Shown here: piece by piece, positions 25,376 to 35,400 of the stretch
Layout: each line of letters starts with the position of its first letter
Position numbering within the stretch: the first letter of the stretch is position 1
From: an uncultured Tenacibaculum sp.
Lineage (GTDB): Bacteria; Bacteroidota; Bacteroidia; Flavobacteriales; Flavobacteriaceae
Reading direction: 5' to 3'
DNA: 64,000 bases
NCBI RefSeq assembly: GCF_947494125.1
Contig: NZ_CANLTU010000001.1
Location: 434,001 to 498,000 of the forward strand
Made by a program: the position numbers and the translations under genes
Notes under the pieces: generated by a model
Database searches by the model: none
What the model saw: the letters and a program-made list of their open reading frames with translations, nothing else
What the model was told of the DNA's origin: nothing

Positions 25376-28192
25376 ATGAAAGCGATTAGTAAAGTTTTTA
25401 TAGCGCTATTACCTTATGCGTTAGTAGCACAACAGGCTACTTCTCCTAAAATAATTAAAGAATCATTACAGCAAAAAGAAGCATTAACAAAAACATCAAT
25501 TGTTAAAAGCATTTCTTTTGAAAACATTGGACCTACAGTAATGAGTGGGCGTGTAGTTGATATAGATGTAAACCCAGAGAATACTACCGAATTTTATGTT
25601 GGATATGCATCAGGTGGATTATGGTATACGAATAATAATGGAACAACATTTACACCTGTATTAGATAGTTCTCCAACACAAAATGTAGGAGATATTGCAG
25701 TAGATTGGAAAAACGGAACGCTTTGGGTTGGTACTGGAGAAAATAATTCATCACGATCGTCATACGCAGGAATTGGAATTTTAAAGTCTACAGATAAAGG
25801 TAAAACATGGGAAAATGTAGGCTTATATGATAGTCAACATATAGGTCGAATTTTAATAAATCCAAATAACCCAGATGAGGTTATTGTAGGAGTTATTGGT
25901 CATTTGTATTCTTCTAATAATGAACGAGGTATTTTTAAAACAATGGATGGTGGTAAAACTTGGAAAAAAACACTGTTTATAAATGAAAATACAGGGATTA
26001 TAGATGTGCAACAAGCACCTACTAATTTTAATGTACTATATGCAGCAGCTTGGGAACGCAATAGAAAAGCTTGGAATTTTGATGGTGATGGAAAAAACTC
26101 TGCAATTTATAAATCGATAGATGCAGGAAATACGTGGACTAAAATATCTGATAATAATGGTTTTCCTAATGGGAAAAGTGTTGGTAGAATTGGTTTAGCA
26201 GTTTTTAATGAGAATACAGTATATGCTTTTCATGACAGTCAGTTTAGAAGAAAAAAGGAAAAGAAAAAAGATAAAGAATCGAATGCATTAACAAAAGACG
26301 ATTTTAAAACCATGTCTGTAAGCGATTTTTTAAAATTGAAAGATAAAAAACTAAATAGCTATTTAAAACTGAATGGTTTTCAAGAAAAATATAGAGCAGA
26401 AAATGTAAAACAAATGGTGCGTTCAGGATCTGTAAAGCCAAACGATTTAGCAAAGTATTTAGAAAATGCAAATACCTTATTGTTTGATACACCAGTAATA
26501 GGAGCAGAAGTATTTAAAACAACGAACGGAGGGAAAAACTGGAAAAAAACACATGAAGGATATTTAGATGACTTATATTATTCTTACGGATATTATTTTG
26601 GAGAAATACGCGTAGATCTACAAGATGAAAAAGGAATTTATGTATTAGGAGTTCCTATTTTAAAATCGAAAGATGGAGGGAAAACATTTACATCAATAAG
26701 TAAAGAAAATGTACATGCCGACCATCAAGCTTTATGGGTAAACTCTAAAAAGAAAGGACATTTAATTGACGGAAATGATGGAGGTTTAAATATATCTTAT
26801 GATGATGGAGAGAGTTGGACAAAGTTAAATCAGCCAGCGGTAGGTCAATTTTATACAGTATATGCAGATAATCAGAAAAACTATAAAGTATACGGAGGTT
26901 TACAAGATAACGGTGTTTGGGTAGCAAGCAATAATGCAAAAATAAATAAGCGTTGGAAGCAAACAGGAAAAAATCCATATGAGAGCCTTATGGGAGGTGA
27001 TGGTATGCAAGTTGCCGTTGACGATAGAAACCCAAATATTGTATATACAGGGTATCAGTTTGGTAATTACTTCCGTATTAATAGAAAAACTGGAGCGCAA
27101 AAATACATTCAACCAAAGCATAAATTAGGAGAGATACCTTACCGTTTTAATTGGCAGACACCAATTCAATTGTCAAAACATAATCAGGATATACTATACT
27201 TAGGAGGAAATAAATTGCATCGTTCATTAGATAAAGGAGACACATGGGAAACCATTTCAGAAGATTTAACGCAAGGAGGAAAAAAAGGTAATGTTGCATA
27301 TGGAACGTTAACTACTATATCAGAAAGTCCATTTCAATTTGGATTAATTTATGTGGGTACAGATGATGGAATTGTGCAGGTTACTAAAAATGGAGGAGGT
27401 AGTTGGGAGAAAATCTCAAATACTTTACCACAAAATTTATGGGTAAGTAGAGTAATAGCTTCAAAGCATAAAAAAGAAAGAGTGTATGTTACTTTAAATG
27501 GCTATCGTTGGGATGATTTTAATACATACGTATACATGTCTGATGATTATGGAAAGACATGGAAAAATATAAGTAGCAACATTCCAGTTTCGCCAGCAAA
27601 TGTAATTAAAGAAGATCCAAAAAAAGAAAATATAGTGTATTTGGGTACAGATAATGGTTTGTATGTATCATTCAATAACGGAACTGAATGGCAGTCATTC
27701 AAAAAAGGATTGCCAAATGTAGCCGTACACGATTTGGTAATTCAACCAACAGCAAAACATTTAATTGTGGGTACTCATGGTCGTAGCTTGTATAAAGCAA
27801 ACGTAGCACCGCTGCAAGATTTTAAAAATGAAGAAACATTATTTTCGATAAATAAAATTAGAAAAAGTAATTTTTGGGGAAGTTCATGGAGTAAATGGTT
27901 AAAACCAAATACACCTAAAATATCGATTCCTTTTTATGTAAATGAAAATAAAAATGTTACAATAAACATTTATGCAGGCGATATCTTGGTAAATACACTA
28001 AAAAAGGATGTTGAAAAAGGATTTAATGAGGTGATTTATGATGCTTCTTTTTCTAAAAAAGGAAGAAAAGAGTATACAAAAAAGCATAAAGATGCTATTA
28101 TAAAGAAAGCTAAAAACGGAGTTTATTATTTGCCAAAAGGAAAGTATTCATTAGAGTTTTCAGGAAAAAAGCAGATTTTAGAAATAAAATAA
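25376..28192 (+). CDS. Exported sortilin/VPS10-like Asp-box repeat protein
   Basis: From the ATG at 25376 (MKAISKVFIAL..) the protein has 938 residues and a signal peptide cleaved near A-Q-Q. I count about ten Asp-box-like turns of the form S-x-D-x-G-x-T-W (for example STDKGKTW, TMDGGKTW, SIDAGNTW, SLDKGDTW), which mark the ten-bladed propeller typical of VPS10/sortilin-type and BNR glycosyl-hydrolase-like proteins. A C-terminal FlgD-like Ig segment (about 850-930, VTINIYAGDILVNTL) follows. Its frame is open upstream to 25286, but those codons would overlap the rimK promoter region and lack a signal. Function is unknown; secreted and possibly peptide- or glycan-binding. Confidence 0.87.
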   Translation: MKAISKVFIALLPYALVAQQATSPKIIKESLQQKEALTKTSIVKSISFENIGPTVMSGRVVDIDVNPENTTEFYVGYASGGLWYTNNNGTTFTPVLDSSPTQNVGDIAVDWKNGTLWVGTGENNSSRSSYAGIGILKSTDKGKTWENVGLYDSQHIGRILINPNNPDEVIVGVIGHLYSSNNERGIFKTMDGGKTWKKTLFINENTGIIDVQQAPTNFNVLYAAAWERNRKAWNFDGDGKNSAIYKSIDAGNTWTKISDNNGFPNGKSVGRIGLAVFNENTVYAFHDSQFRRKKEKKKDKESNALTKDDFKTMSVSDFLKLKDKKLNSYLKLNGFQEKYRAENVKQMVRSGSVKPNDLAKYLENANTLLFDTPVIGAEVFKTTNGGKNWKKTHEGYLDDLYYSYGYYFGEIRVDLQDEKGIYVLGVPILKSKDGGKTFTSISKENVHADHQALWVNSKKKGHLIDGNDGGLNISYDDGESWTKLNQPAVGQFYTVYADNQKNYKVYGGLQDNGVWVASNNAKINKRWKQTGKNPYESLMGGDGMQVAVDDRNPNIVYTGYQFGNYFRINRKTGAQKYIQPKHKLGEIPYRFNWQTPIQLSKHNQDILYLGGNKLHRSLDKGDTWETISEDLTQGGKKGNVAYGTLTTISESPFQFGLIYVGTDDGIVQVTKNGGGSWEKISNTLPQNLWVSRVIASKHKKERVYVTLNGYRWDDFNTYVYMSDDYGKTWKNISSNIPVSPANVIKEDPKKENIVYLGTDNGLYVSFNNGTEWQSFKKGLPNVAVHDLVIQPTAKHLIVGTHGRSLYKANVAPLQDFKNEETLFSINKIRKSNFWGSSWSKWLKPNTPKISIPFYVNENKNVTINIYAGDILVNTLKKDVEKGFNEVIYDASFSKKGRKEYTKKHKDAIIKKAKNGVYYLPKGKYSLEFSGKKQILEIK

Positions 28193-28245
28193 AGTGTAAC
28201 ATTTTTTAACTTCACTACTCTAATAAGTATAAAAAACAAAAGAAA

Positions 28246-28458
28246 ATGAACAAACCATTAAATTACACCTGTCCAAAATGTAACAATCATACCTATGATG
28301 TAAGCGAAATGAGAGCTACGGGAGGAACGTTGTCTAAAATTTTTGATGTACAAAATAAAAAATTCACGAGTGTAACTTGCCAAAGATGCAGTTATACAGA
28401 ATTTTATAAAGCAAGTACAAGTGCATTAAGTAATGTTTTCGATTTCTTTACAAATTAA
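28246..28458 (+). CDS. Zinc-ribbon protein (DUF2082-like)
   Basis: The 70-residue protein carries two CXXC knuckles (C9/C12 and C45/C48) around a G-T-L-S-K-I-F-D-V core and a C-terminal Y-T-E-F-Y-K stretch, as in 'nucleic-acid-binding Zn-ribbon' proteins of the DUF2082 type. It is cytoplasmic and may bind nucleic acid or act in a complex; nothing more can be said. It lies 23 bp before folB. Confidence 0.8.
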   Translation: MNKPLNYTCPKCNNHTYDVSEMRATGGTLSKIFDVQNKKFTSVTCQRCSYTEFYKASTSALSNVFDFFTN

Positions 28459-28481
28459 GAAACAATAGTATCTTTGCCCGC

Positions 28482-28844
28482 ATGGGAATTATAAGAGTAA
28501 ACAATATTCGTTTATTTACCAATCATGGATGTTTAGATGAAGAAGGTAAAATAGGTTCAGAATATAGAGTAGACATTGAGGTAAAAGCAGATTTACAAAA
28601 ATCGGCAAAAACAGATGAATTAGTTGATACAGTAGACTATGTTCATTTAAATCATATAGTAAAAGAAGAAATGGCTATTCGTTCTAAGTTATTGGAGCAT
28701 GTAGCACAAAGAATTCTTGATAGAATCTTTAAAGAGATACAACTGGTTGAAGAAGCGGAGGTTAGCGTTTCAAAAATTAACCCGCCAATAGGAGGGAATG
28801 TAGGCGAAGTTGTTATCGTTTTAAAAGATGTGCGTAAAAGTTAA
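28482..28844 (+). CDS. folB: Dihydroneopterin aldolase
   Basis: The 120-residue enzyme matches FolB in length and motifs: the F-x-N-H-G-C-L-D-E-E start with acidic residues E20/E21, Y53 in T-V-D-Y-V-H-L, E72 in LLEHVA, and the catalytic lysine K98 in V-S-K-I-N-P-P. It cleaves 7,8-dihydroneopterin to the hydroxymethyl pterin of folate synthesis. A TATCTTTG box (28469-28476) lies 5 bases before the ATG, which implies a leaderless or very short-leader transcript if used (its -33 triplet is TTT). Confidence 0.93.
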   Translation: MGIIRVNNIRLFTNHGCLDEEGKIGSEYRVDIEVKADLQKSAKTDELVDTVDYVHLNHIVKEEMAIRSKLLEHVAQRILDRIFKEIQLVEEAEVSVSKINPPIGGNVGEVVIVLKDVRKS

Positions 28845-28851
28845 AAAAAGC

Positions 28852-28881
28852 TTGCAAAAAAGGATAAAAACTGTAAATTTG
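28852..28881 (+). promoter_or_regulatory. Bacteroidota-type promoter of tRNA-Cys
   Basis: TTG (28852-28854), exactly 19 bases, then TAAATTTG (28874-28881); the tRNA begins 18 bases further. The distance to the RNA matches that of the tRNA-Gln promoter in this window. Confidence 0.88.
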
Positions 28882-28899
28882 CAGTCCTTATCAATATAA

Positions 28900-28970
28900 G
28901 GTGTCGTGGCCGAGTGGCTAGGCAGTGGTCTGCAACACCATCTACAGCGGTTCGAATCCGCTCGACACCT
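28900..28970 (+). tRNA. tRNA-Cys (anticodon GCA)
   Basis: Acceptor arms GGTGTCG and CGACACC pair fully, with a T (U73) discriminator that is a CysRS identity base. The anticodon stem GTGGT/ACCAT encloses the loop CTGCAAC, giving anticodon GCA. The T arm AGCGG-TTCGAAT-CCGCT is complete. CCA is not encoded. Confidence 0.95.
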
Positions 28971-28971
28971 C

Positions 28972-29005
28972 AAAAAAAGCGTATCTATTATAGGTACGCT
29001 TTTTT
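28972..29005 (+). terminator. Terminator of tRNA-Cys
   Basis: The stem AGCGTATCT / AGGTACGCT (one G-U) is flanked by A and T runs immediately after the tRNA. Confidence 0.85.
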
Positions 29006-29046
29006 GTTGTTTTTATATGAATGTTTGTTGAGTATTAGGAAGTTAT

Positions 29047-29076
29047 TTGTGTTTTAATATAATTGTTATACATTTG
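29047..29076 (+). promoter_or_regulatory. Bacteroidota-type promoter of the Rhs locus
   Basis: TTG (29047-29049), exactly 19 bases, then TACATTTG (29069-29076), a full match to TTG-N19-TAnnTTTG. The first Rhs ATG is at 29122, a leader of about 40 bases. Confidence 0.85.
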
Positions 29077-29121
29077 TATTGCTAAATGAAAAAATAAATT
29101 GCTAATTCAATAATAAACTTT

Positions 29122-32100
29122 ATGAGAATATTAATCATAAGCATTTTTACAATGCTTTTATGTGTATTTGTTAATGCACAAGAATTACCTAAAATTATTC
29201 CACCTTCGCCAAACGCATCGTCATTGGGAGAATATGGTAAAATTCCAGTAGGACTGTTTTCAGGTACTGCTCAAGTAAATATTCCAATTTGTGGGCTTAA
29301 AGAAGGGGGATTATCAGTCCCAATATCTTTAAGTTATAGCTCCAATGGTGTTCGAGTTGACCAAACAGCTTCTAACGTGGGTTTAGGATGGAATTTGAAT
29401 GCAGGAGGAGTTATTACAAGAGTTGTAATGGATGATGCAGATGAATCCCTAACAGCTACCATACCTAATAATTTTCCAGGTGGAGGAACCCAAGAAATAC
29501 TTACTTATTTGGAAAATGCTTCAAATTCTGAAGATGGATATGATACTCTTTCTGATATTTATTCTTTTAATTTTACTGGATATACGGGGAAGTTTTTTTT
29601 AGATGAAAACAGAATACCTGTATTAATAAATCCCTCACCATTAAAGATAGAAAAAACGCCCAATTCAACTTATGCTTTTAAAATTACTGATCCAAAGGGA
29701 ACAGTTTTTTGGTTTGGTAATGAAAATTCTACAGAAACAACTATGCAAAGATCAATAGGAGGAGGGCATAGTTTTTGGAGTTTAGAAAGTGCTAGTAGTT
29801 GGTATTTAAGTAAGATAGAGTCAATTTCTGGCGAAGAAATAAACTTTAATTACACCAATTTTAATAAAATATATTATGCAGGCTTGTCACAAAGTGTTAG
29901 TGCTTCTGGAGATGGGAACACTAATGTATTTCCAGGGCAAGGATTAATATTTTCAGAAGTAAATACCCGATTTGCCCAATTATCATCAATTATTAGTACA
30001 ACAGGAAAAATAGATTTTACTTATTCTACAAATGTAACTGGGTTTAATAAGTTAGATATTATTGAATTAAGAAATTCCAATAATGATTTAATAAAAAAGC
30101 AGCAATTAGCTTATGATATTATAAGTTCAACATTATTGACTTTAAAAAATCCAGATAAACCATATGAAGATCGATATGGGAAGAGATTATTTTTAAAGTC
30201 TGTTACCGAAGTTAGTACACAAGGAGTATTAAAGAAACCTTATTTATTATCTTATTATGCCCCAGATAAAATTCCGCCTATGTTTTCATATGCTCAAGAT
30301 TATTGGGGGTTTTATAATGGAGTTATAACAAATAGGTACTTAGTAAGCGAAGATGATTATTATCTTTATTCGGCAACGAATAATACACTTTTAAAAAATA
30401 TATTTGAAAATGTTCAAGGAAATAAAAAACCTAATGGAACTTTTGGATTGAATGGAATATTGAAAAAAGTTATATACCCTACAGGTGGATTTAATGAACT
30501 TTTATATGAACCACATTCTTATTATGGAACTAAAACTGTTTACCCCCCAAAAACAAATAAAGCACTTAATATCCAAAATGGTGAAGATGGATTTGGAGGG
30601 GCTGCTAAAGTTATAACGACTAATGAAATTCCTTTTGCACAAGAAAAAACACCACTTTATTTTAGTGTAGGAAGAGCACCATGTTGGGAGAATGGTTGGC
30701 CTGATCATCATATAAAAGGAAGCTTAAGCGTTGAAGTGGCTGATGAAGGTTCAAGTATTTTTCAACCAAAAAATGTTTTATATAATGTGGCAGCAGATGG
30801 AAATATAGTTAATATGACTAATAGCATTAATATTTCAGAGAATAATGGTTCTAGTCAATTCTATATAAATTTAAAAAAAGGGGAAAAATATAGGTTTTCT
30901 TTACGAGTTACTTTTGAGTGTGTTCGAGGAGATTTTAATTTTTCATATTACGATCAGCCATTAACAGAAGTTGATGCAAATATAGAAGTTGGAGGACTAA
31001 GACTAAAACAAGTGATTACTAAAAATGGAGAAGGCAAAGAGGAAGTAAAAAAATATCATTATGGTGGTTTATCTTGTTTAAATTGTTCTAGTGGAAAGGC
31101 TGAAAATCCAATACCAGCTATTACTTATAATAGTAATTATTCTATAGAAACTGGACCTCTAGGTGGTACAACAGCTAAAGTTGTAGATCGTCTTACACTT
31201 TCATCATCAAATATGTATAATTTATATACAAAACAAGGTGGGCATATAGGTTATGAATCTGTCATTGAAGAATATGGAGATAATTTTGAAGGTGGAGGGA
31301 TACTTCATAAATACAAAATATCTCCAATAATTAATGCTAACCCTATTCAAGGTACTGTGGTTGTAGGCACTCCTTTTACAAATAATTTTGGAACTGGTCA
31401 AGAATTAGAAACATTACAATTTAAAAAACTTGGAGATAATTATATACCGAGTCAAAAGATAAAAAATTTTTATACTACTAACCCTATTTTAAATAAACAG
31501 TACTCTTTTTATAATATTAATTTAAGAATAACATTTTCAGGAGGAATACATACGATAGGTGACAGGGTTTCTTATTATAATGTAACAGAATATTATAAAA
31601 AATCTCAATGGCATTATTTGAACAGAACCGTTAATACACAATATGATGTAAATGGTTTGAATCCAATCACGAGTACCACAAATTATTTTTATGAGAATAC
31701 GAGTCATTTACAGCCAACAAGAATAGAAGTGACCAATAGTAAGGGAGAAGTTTTAAAAACAGAAACCGAGTATGCTCATGATGTAAATGACACAAGGTTA
31801 ATAAATGAACACCGTATCATTGAGCCATTAGAAACGAAGTCTTATAAAAATGGGACACAGTTATCCTATCAAATAACGAAATATGCGAGTAATCATAATC
31901 CGTTAAATTTATACTTACCCAGTAAAGTACAAACATTAAAAGGAGTTGAAAATTTAGATAATCCTATAGAAGACCGTATAGTATATCATACATATGATGC
32001 TAAAGGGAATCCAACCGAAGTAAGTAAAAAAGACGGAACTCATATTGTGTATATCTGGGGGTATAACCAAACCCAGCCTGTAGCCAAAATAGAGAATGCA

Positions 32101-32400
32101 ACTTTAGCAAATATTCCAAGTGCTACCATTACAAGTATACAAAATGCTTCGAATTTAGATAAAGATGCAGCAAGTGAAAATACTTTACGTACAGCTTTAA
32201 ATGGGTTACGCGGAGTATCAGCCTTGTCAAAAGCACAGATAACAACTTTTACGTATGATCCATTAATAGGAGCTACGAGTATCACGGATCCGAGAGGACA
32301 AACGATGTATTATGAGTATGATGATTTTAATCGTTTACAATTTGTAAAAGATAAGGATAGAAACATATTAAAAGAAACCAAATACAACTATAAAAACTAG
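29122..32400 (+). CDS. Exported Rhs/YD-repeat protein, N-terminal-type partner
   Basis: The 1092-residue protein has a signal peptide (cleavage near V-N-A-Q-19) and the head typical of Bacteroidota YD proteins: PPSPNASSLGEYGKIPVGLFSGTAQVNIPI, then SYSSNGVRVDQTASNVGLGWNLNAGG. YD-like motifs appear towards the end (Y-D-A-K-G-N-P-T-E-V, Y-E-Y-D-D-F-N-R-L). It stops without an Rhs core or toxin tip. The next Rhs gene starts 6 bases later with its own signal peptide, so this is probably one half of a two-protein shell. The first ~700 residues are beta-rich. Secretion route beyond Sec is not evident; no T9SS C-terminal domain is visible. Confidence 0.85.
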   Translation: MRILIISIFTMLLCVFVNAQELPKIIPPSPNASSLGEYGKIPVGLFSGTAQVNIPICGLKEGGLSVPISLSYSSNGVRVDQTASNVGLGWNLNAGGVITRVVMDDADESLTATIPNNFPGGGTQEILTYLENASNSEDGYDTLSDIYSFNFTGYTGKFFLDENRIPVLINPSPLKIEKTPNSTYAFKITDPKGTVFWFGNENSTETTMQRSIGGGHSFWSLESASSWYLSKIESISGEEINFNYTNFNKIYYAGLSQSVSASGDGNTNVFPGQGLIFSEVNTRFAQLSSIISTTGKIDFTYSTNVTGFNKLDIIELRNSNNDLIKKQQLAYDIISSTLLTLKNPDKPYEDRYGKRLFLKSVTEVSTQGVLKKPYLLSYYAPDKIPPMFSYAQDYWGFYNGVITNRYLVSEDDYYLYSATNNTLLKNIFENVQGNKKPNGTFGLNGILKKVIYPTGGFNELLYEPHSYYGTKTVYPPKTNKALNIQNGEDGFGGAAKVITTNEIPFAQEKTPLYFSVGRAPCWENGWPDHHIKGSLSVEVADEGSSIFQPKNVLYNVAADGNIVNMTNSINISENNGSSQFYINLKKGEKYRFSLRVTFECVRGDFNFSYYDQPLTEVDANIEVGGLRLKQVITKNGEGKEEVKKYHYGGLSCLNCSSGKAENPIPAITYNSNYSIETGPLGGTTAKVVDRLTLSSSNMYNLYTKQGGHIGYESVIEEYGDNFEGGGILHKYKISPIINANPIQGTVVVGTPFTNNFGTGQELETLQFKKLGDNYIPSQKIKNFYTTNPILNKQYSFYNINLRITFSGGIHTIGDRVSYYNVTEYYKKSQWHYLNRTVNTQYDVNGLNPITSTTNYFYENTSHLQPTRIEVTNSKGEVLKTETEYAHDVNDTRLINEHRIIEPLETKSYKNGTQLSYQITKYASNHNPLNLYLPSKVQTLKGVENLDNPIEDRIVYHTYDAKGNPTEVSKKDGTHIVYIWGYNQTQPVAKIENATLANIPSATITSIQNASNLDKDAASENTLRTALNGLRGVSALSKAQITTFTYDPLIGATSITDPRGQTMYYEYDDFNRLQFVKDKDRNILKETKYNYKN

Positions 32401-32406
32401 TAAGCT

Positions 32407-35400
32407 ATGAAAAGACTAGAAAAACAATTATTCCTATTCTTATTGCTATTAGGGGGAGTAATTTACGGACAATTTGGAGGAGATCCAGGAATAGATCCAG
32501 GAGGCTCAGGATTTGGAGGGGGTATCGAATTAATACCTATAACAGGAGCTACTAATGTAGATTTAAACAGTACTCATATCTATACAGTAACAGCTCTTGG
32601 AGGCGACCAGCCCAGTACAGGAAGTTGGGAAGTGCCAGGAGCAACGATAATAAGTAGTTCAGCAACACGAGCAACTATAAAGTGGACGAGTGTAGGAAGT
32701 AAAGAAATGACTTATAGAGGAAGTTTAGGAACGCGTAACTTTTTGAGTCCATATTTTGTTACCGTAAATGCTTTACCAGTGGCTCCACCCACACCATCAG
32801 TACCTACCATATCGCAAAATAATTGTGGAAGTATGGTGTTATCTAGAGCAACACCACCAAGTGGAATAACATGGTATTGGCAAGGGACAAATGGAAATGG
32901 AACAGGAGCAGGTTATTCTAATAGTACTTATAATGTATCTAACTCAGGGCGTTATTATTTGAGAGCACGAGATAATAGTAGTGGACTATGGAGTGCAGCC
33001 TCTTCATCTATACAGGTGAGCGTAAAAACCATTCCATCAGTACCACCAACAGCATCAGTGGTAAATAATTGTGGAAGTTCAGTATTAACCAAAGGAAGTC
33101 AGCCAAGCGGCATTACTTTTTACTGGCAATCAAGCGCAAGTGGTACCTCTACTAGTAATTCAAGTACAAGCATTAATCGTACTAGTGGTTCGGTATACTA
33201 TTTAAGAGCAAGAAATAACAGTAGTGGATGTTGGAGTTCAGCACGAAGTGTAAGTTATAGTATCAAAACAGTGCCATCAGTGCCACCAACAGCATCGGTA
33301 GTAAATAATTGTGGAAGTTCGATATTAACCAAAGGAAGTCAACCAAGCGGCATTACTTTTTACTGGCAATCAAGTGCTTCAGGTACGTCAACGAGTAATT
33401 CATTAACAAGTTTAACCAGAACCAGTGGTTCGGTATATTATTTAAGAGCAAGAAACAACAGTACAGGCTGTTGGAGTTCATCACGAACAGTGAGTTATAG
33501 TATTAAAACAATCCCATCAACACCAACCACACCATCAGTAGTCAATAATTGTGGAAGTTCAGTATTAACCAAAGGAAGTCAACCAAGTGGGATTACTTGG
33601 TATTGGCAGTCAAACGAAAGAGGTACATCAACAAGTAATTCATCAACGAGTATTACCAGAACTAGTGGTTCGGTATACTATTTACGTGCAAGAAACAACA
33701 GTACAGGCTGTTGGGGAGGTTCACGAACCGTAAGTTATAGTATAAAAACCATTCCATCGATACCGCCAACAGCATCAGTGGTAAATAACTGTGGAAGTTC
33801 GGTATTAACTAAGGTTAGTCAACCAAGTGGCATTACTTTTTACTGGCAGTCAAGTGCAGGAGGAGAATCAACGAGTAATTCAGCAACAAGTATTACTAGA
33901 ACCAGTGGATCGGTATATTACCTAAGAGCACGAAACAACAGTACAGGCTGTTGGGGAAGCTCACGAACGGTAAGTTATAGTATAAAAACCATTCCATCGG
34001 TGCCAGCAGCTGCCTCGGTAGTCAATAACTGTGGAAGTTCGGTATTAACTAAGGTTAGTCAACCAAGTGGCATTACTTTTTACTGGCAGTCAAGTGCAGG
34101 AGGAGAATCAACGAGTAATTCAGCAACAAGTATTACTAGAACCAGTGGATCGGTATATTACCTAAGAGCACGAAACAACAGTACAGGCTGTTGGGGAAGT
34201 TCACGAACCGTAAGTTATAGTGTAAAAACCATTCCATCGGTGCCAGCAGCTGCCTCGGTAGTAAATAACTGTGGAAGTTCAGTATTAACCAAAGGAAGTC
34301 AACCAAGTGGCATTACTTTTTACTGGCAGTCAAGTGCAAGTGGTACCTCTACTAGTAATTCAGCAACAAGTATTACTAGAACCAGTGGATCGGTATATTA
34401 CCTAAGAGCAAGAAATAATAGTACAGGCTGTTGGGGAAGCTCACGAACGGTAAGTTATAGTATAAAAACCATTCCATCGGTGCCAGCAGCTGCCTCGGTA
34501 GTAAATAACTGTGGAAGTTCGGTATTAACCAAAGGAAATCAGCCAAGTGGGATTACTTTTTACTGGCAGTCAAGTGCTTCAGGTACATCAACGGGTAATT
34601 CAGCAACGAGTTTAACCAGAACCAGTGGTTCGGTATACTACTTACGAGCAAGAAATAACAGTACAGGCTGTTGGAGTTCATCAAGAACCGTAAGTTATAG
34701 TGTAAAAACCATTCCATCGGTGCCAACAGCTGCCTCGGTAGTCAATAACTGTGGAAGTTCGGTATTAACCAAAGGAAGTCAACCAAGTGGGATTACTTTT
34801 TACTGGCAATCAAGTGCAGGAGGAACATCAACGAGTAATTCAGCAACAAGTCTTAGCAGAACTAGTGGTTCGGTATATTACTTACGAGCACGAAATAATA
34901 GTAGTGGTTGTTGGGGAAGCGCAAGAACAGTAAACTATACCATTCAGCAACCTTCAACATGGTATGCAGATACAGACGGTGATGGTTATGGAAATTCAAC
35001 AAGCACCACAAGTGCATGTTCAAAGCCATCAGGTTATGTAGCAAACTCAAGTGATTATAACGATAGTACGACAAATATTACGAATATAGCCCCACAGACC
35101 TTTTATTTAGATGCGGATAATGATGGATTTGGAGACCCAAACACGAGTGTTTATTACAGTGTGAAACCATCAGGTTATGTAACCAATAATACAGATGCTT
35201 GTCCAAATACAGCAGGAGCAAATAACGGATGTAACTATACAGCATCAGTTTTTAGTAATGAAAATTATGTGTTTACTAGAGGGTATAGAAAAGCAATGAC
35301 CAGCCCATCAGGAATAACAGATGCAAGCGATGTAGTAGAGAGCATTGTATATTTTGATGGTTTAGGAAGAGCCAAACAAAGTATAGGAATTCGTCAAGGA

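Noticed and set aside
33061..34980. Repeat array as a non-coding satellite or CRISPR
   Set aside because: The 240-bp units keep one reading frame without stops and encode repeated Ig-like domains of the Rhs protein.
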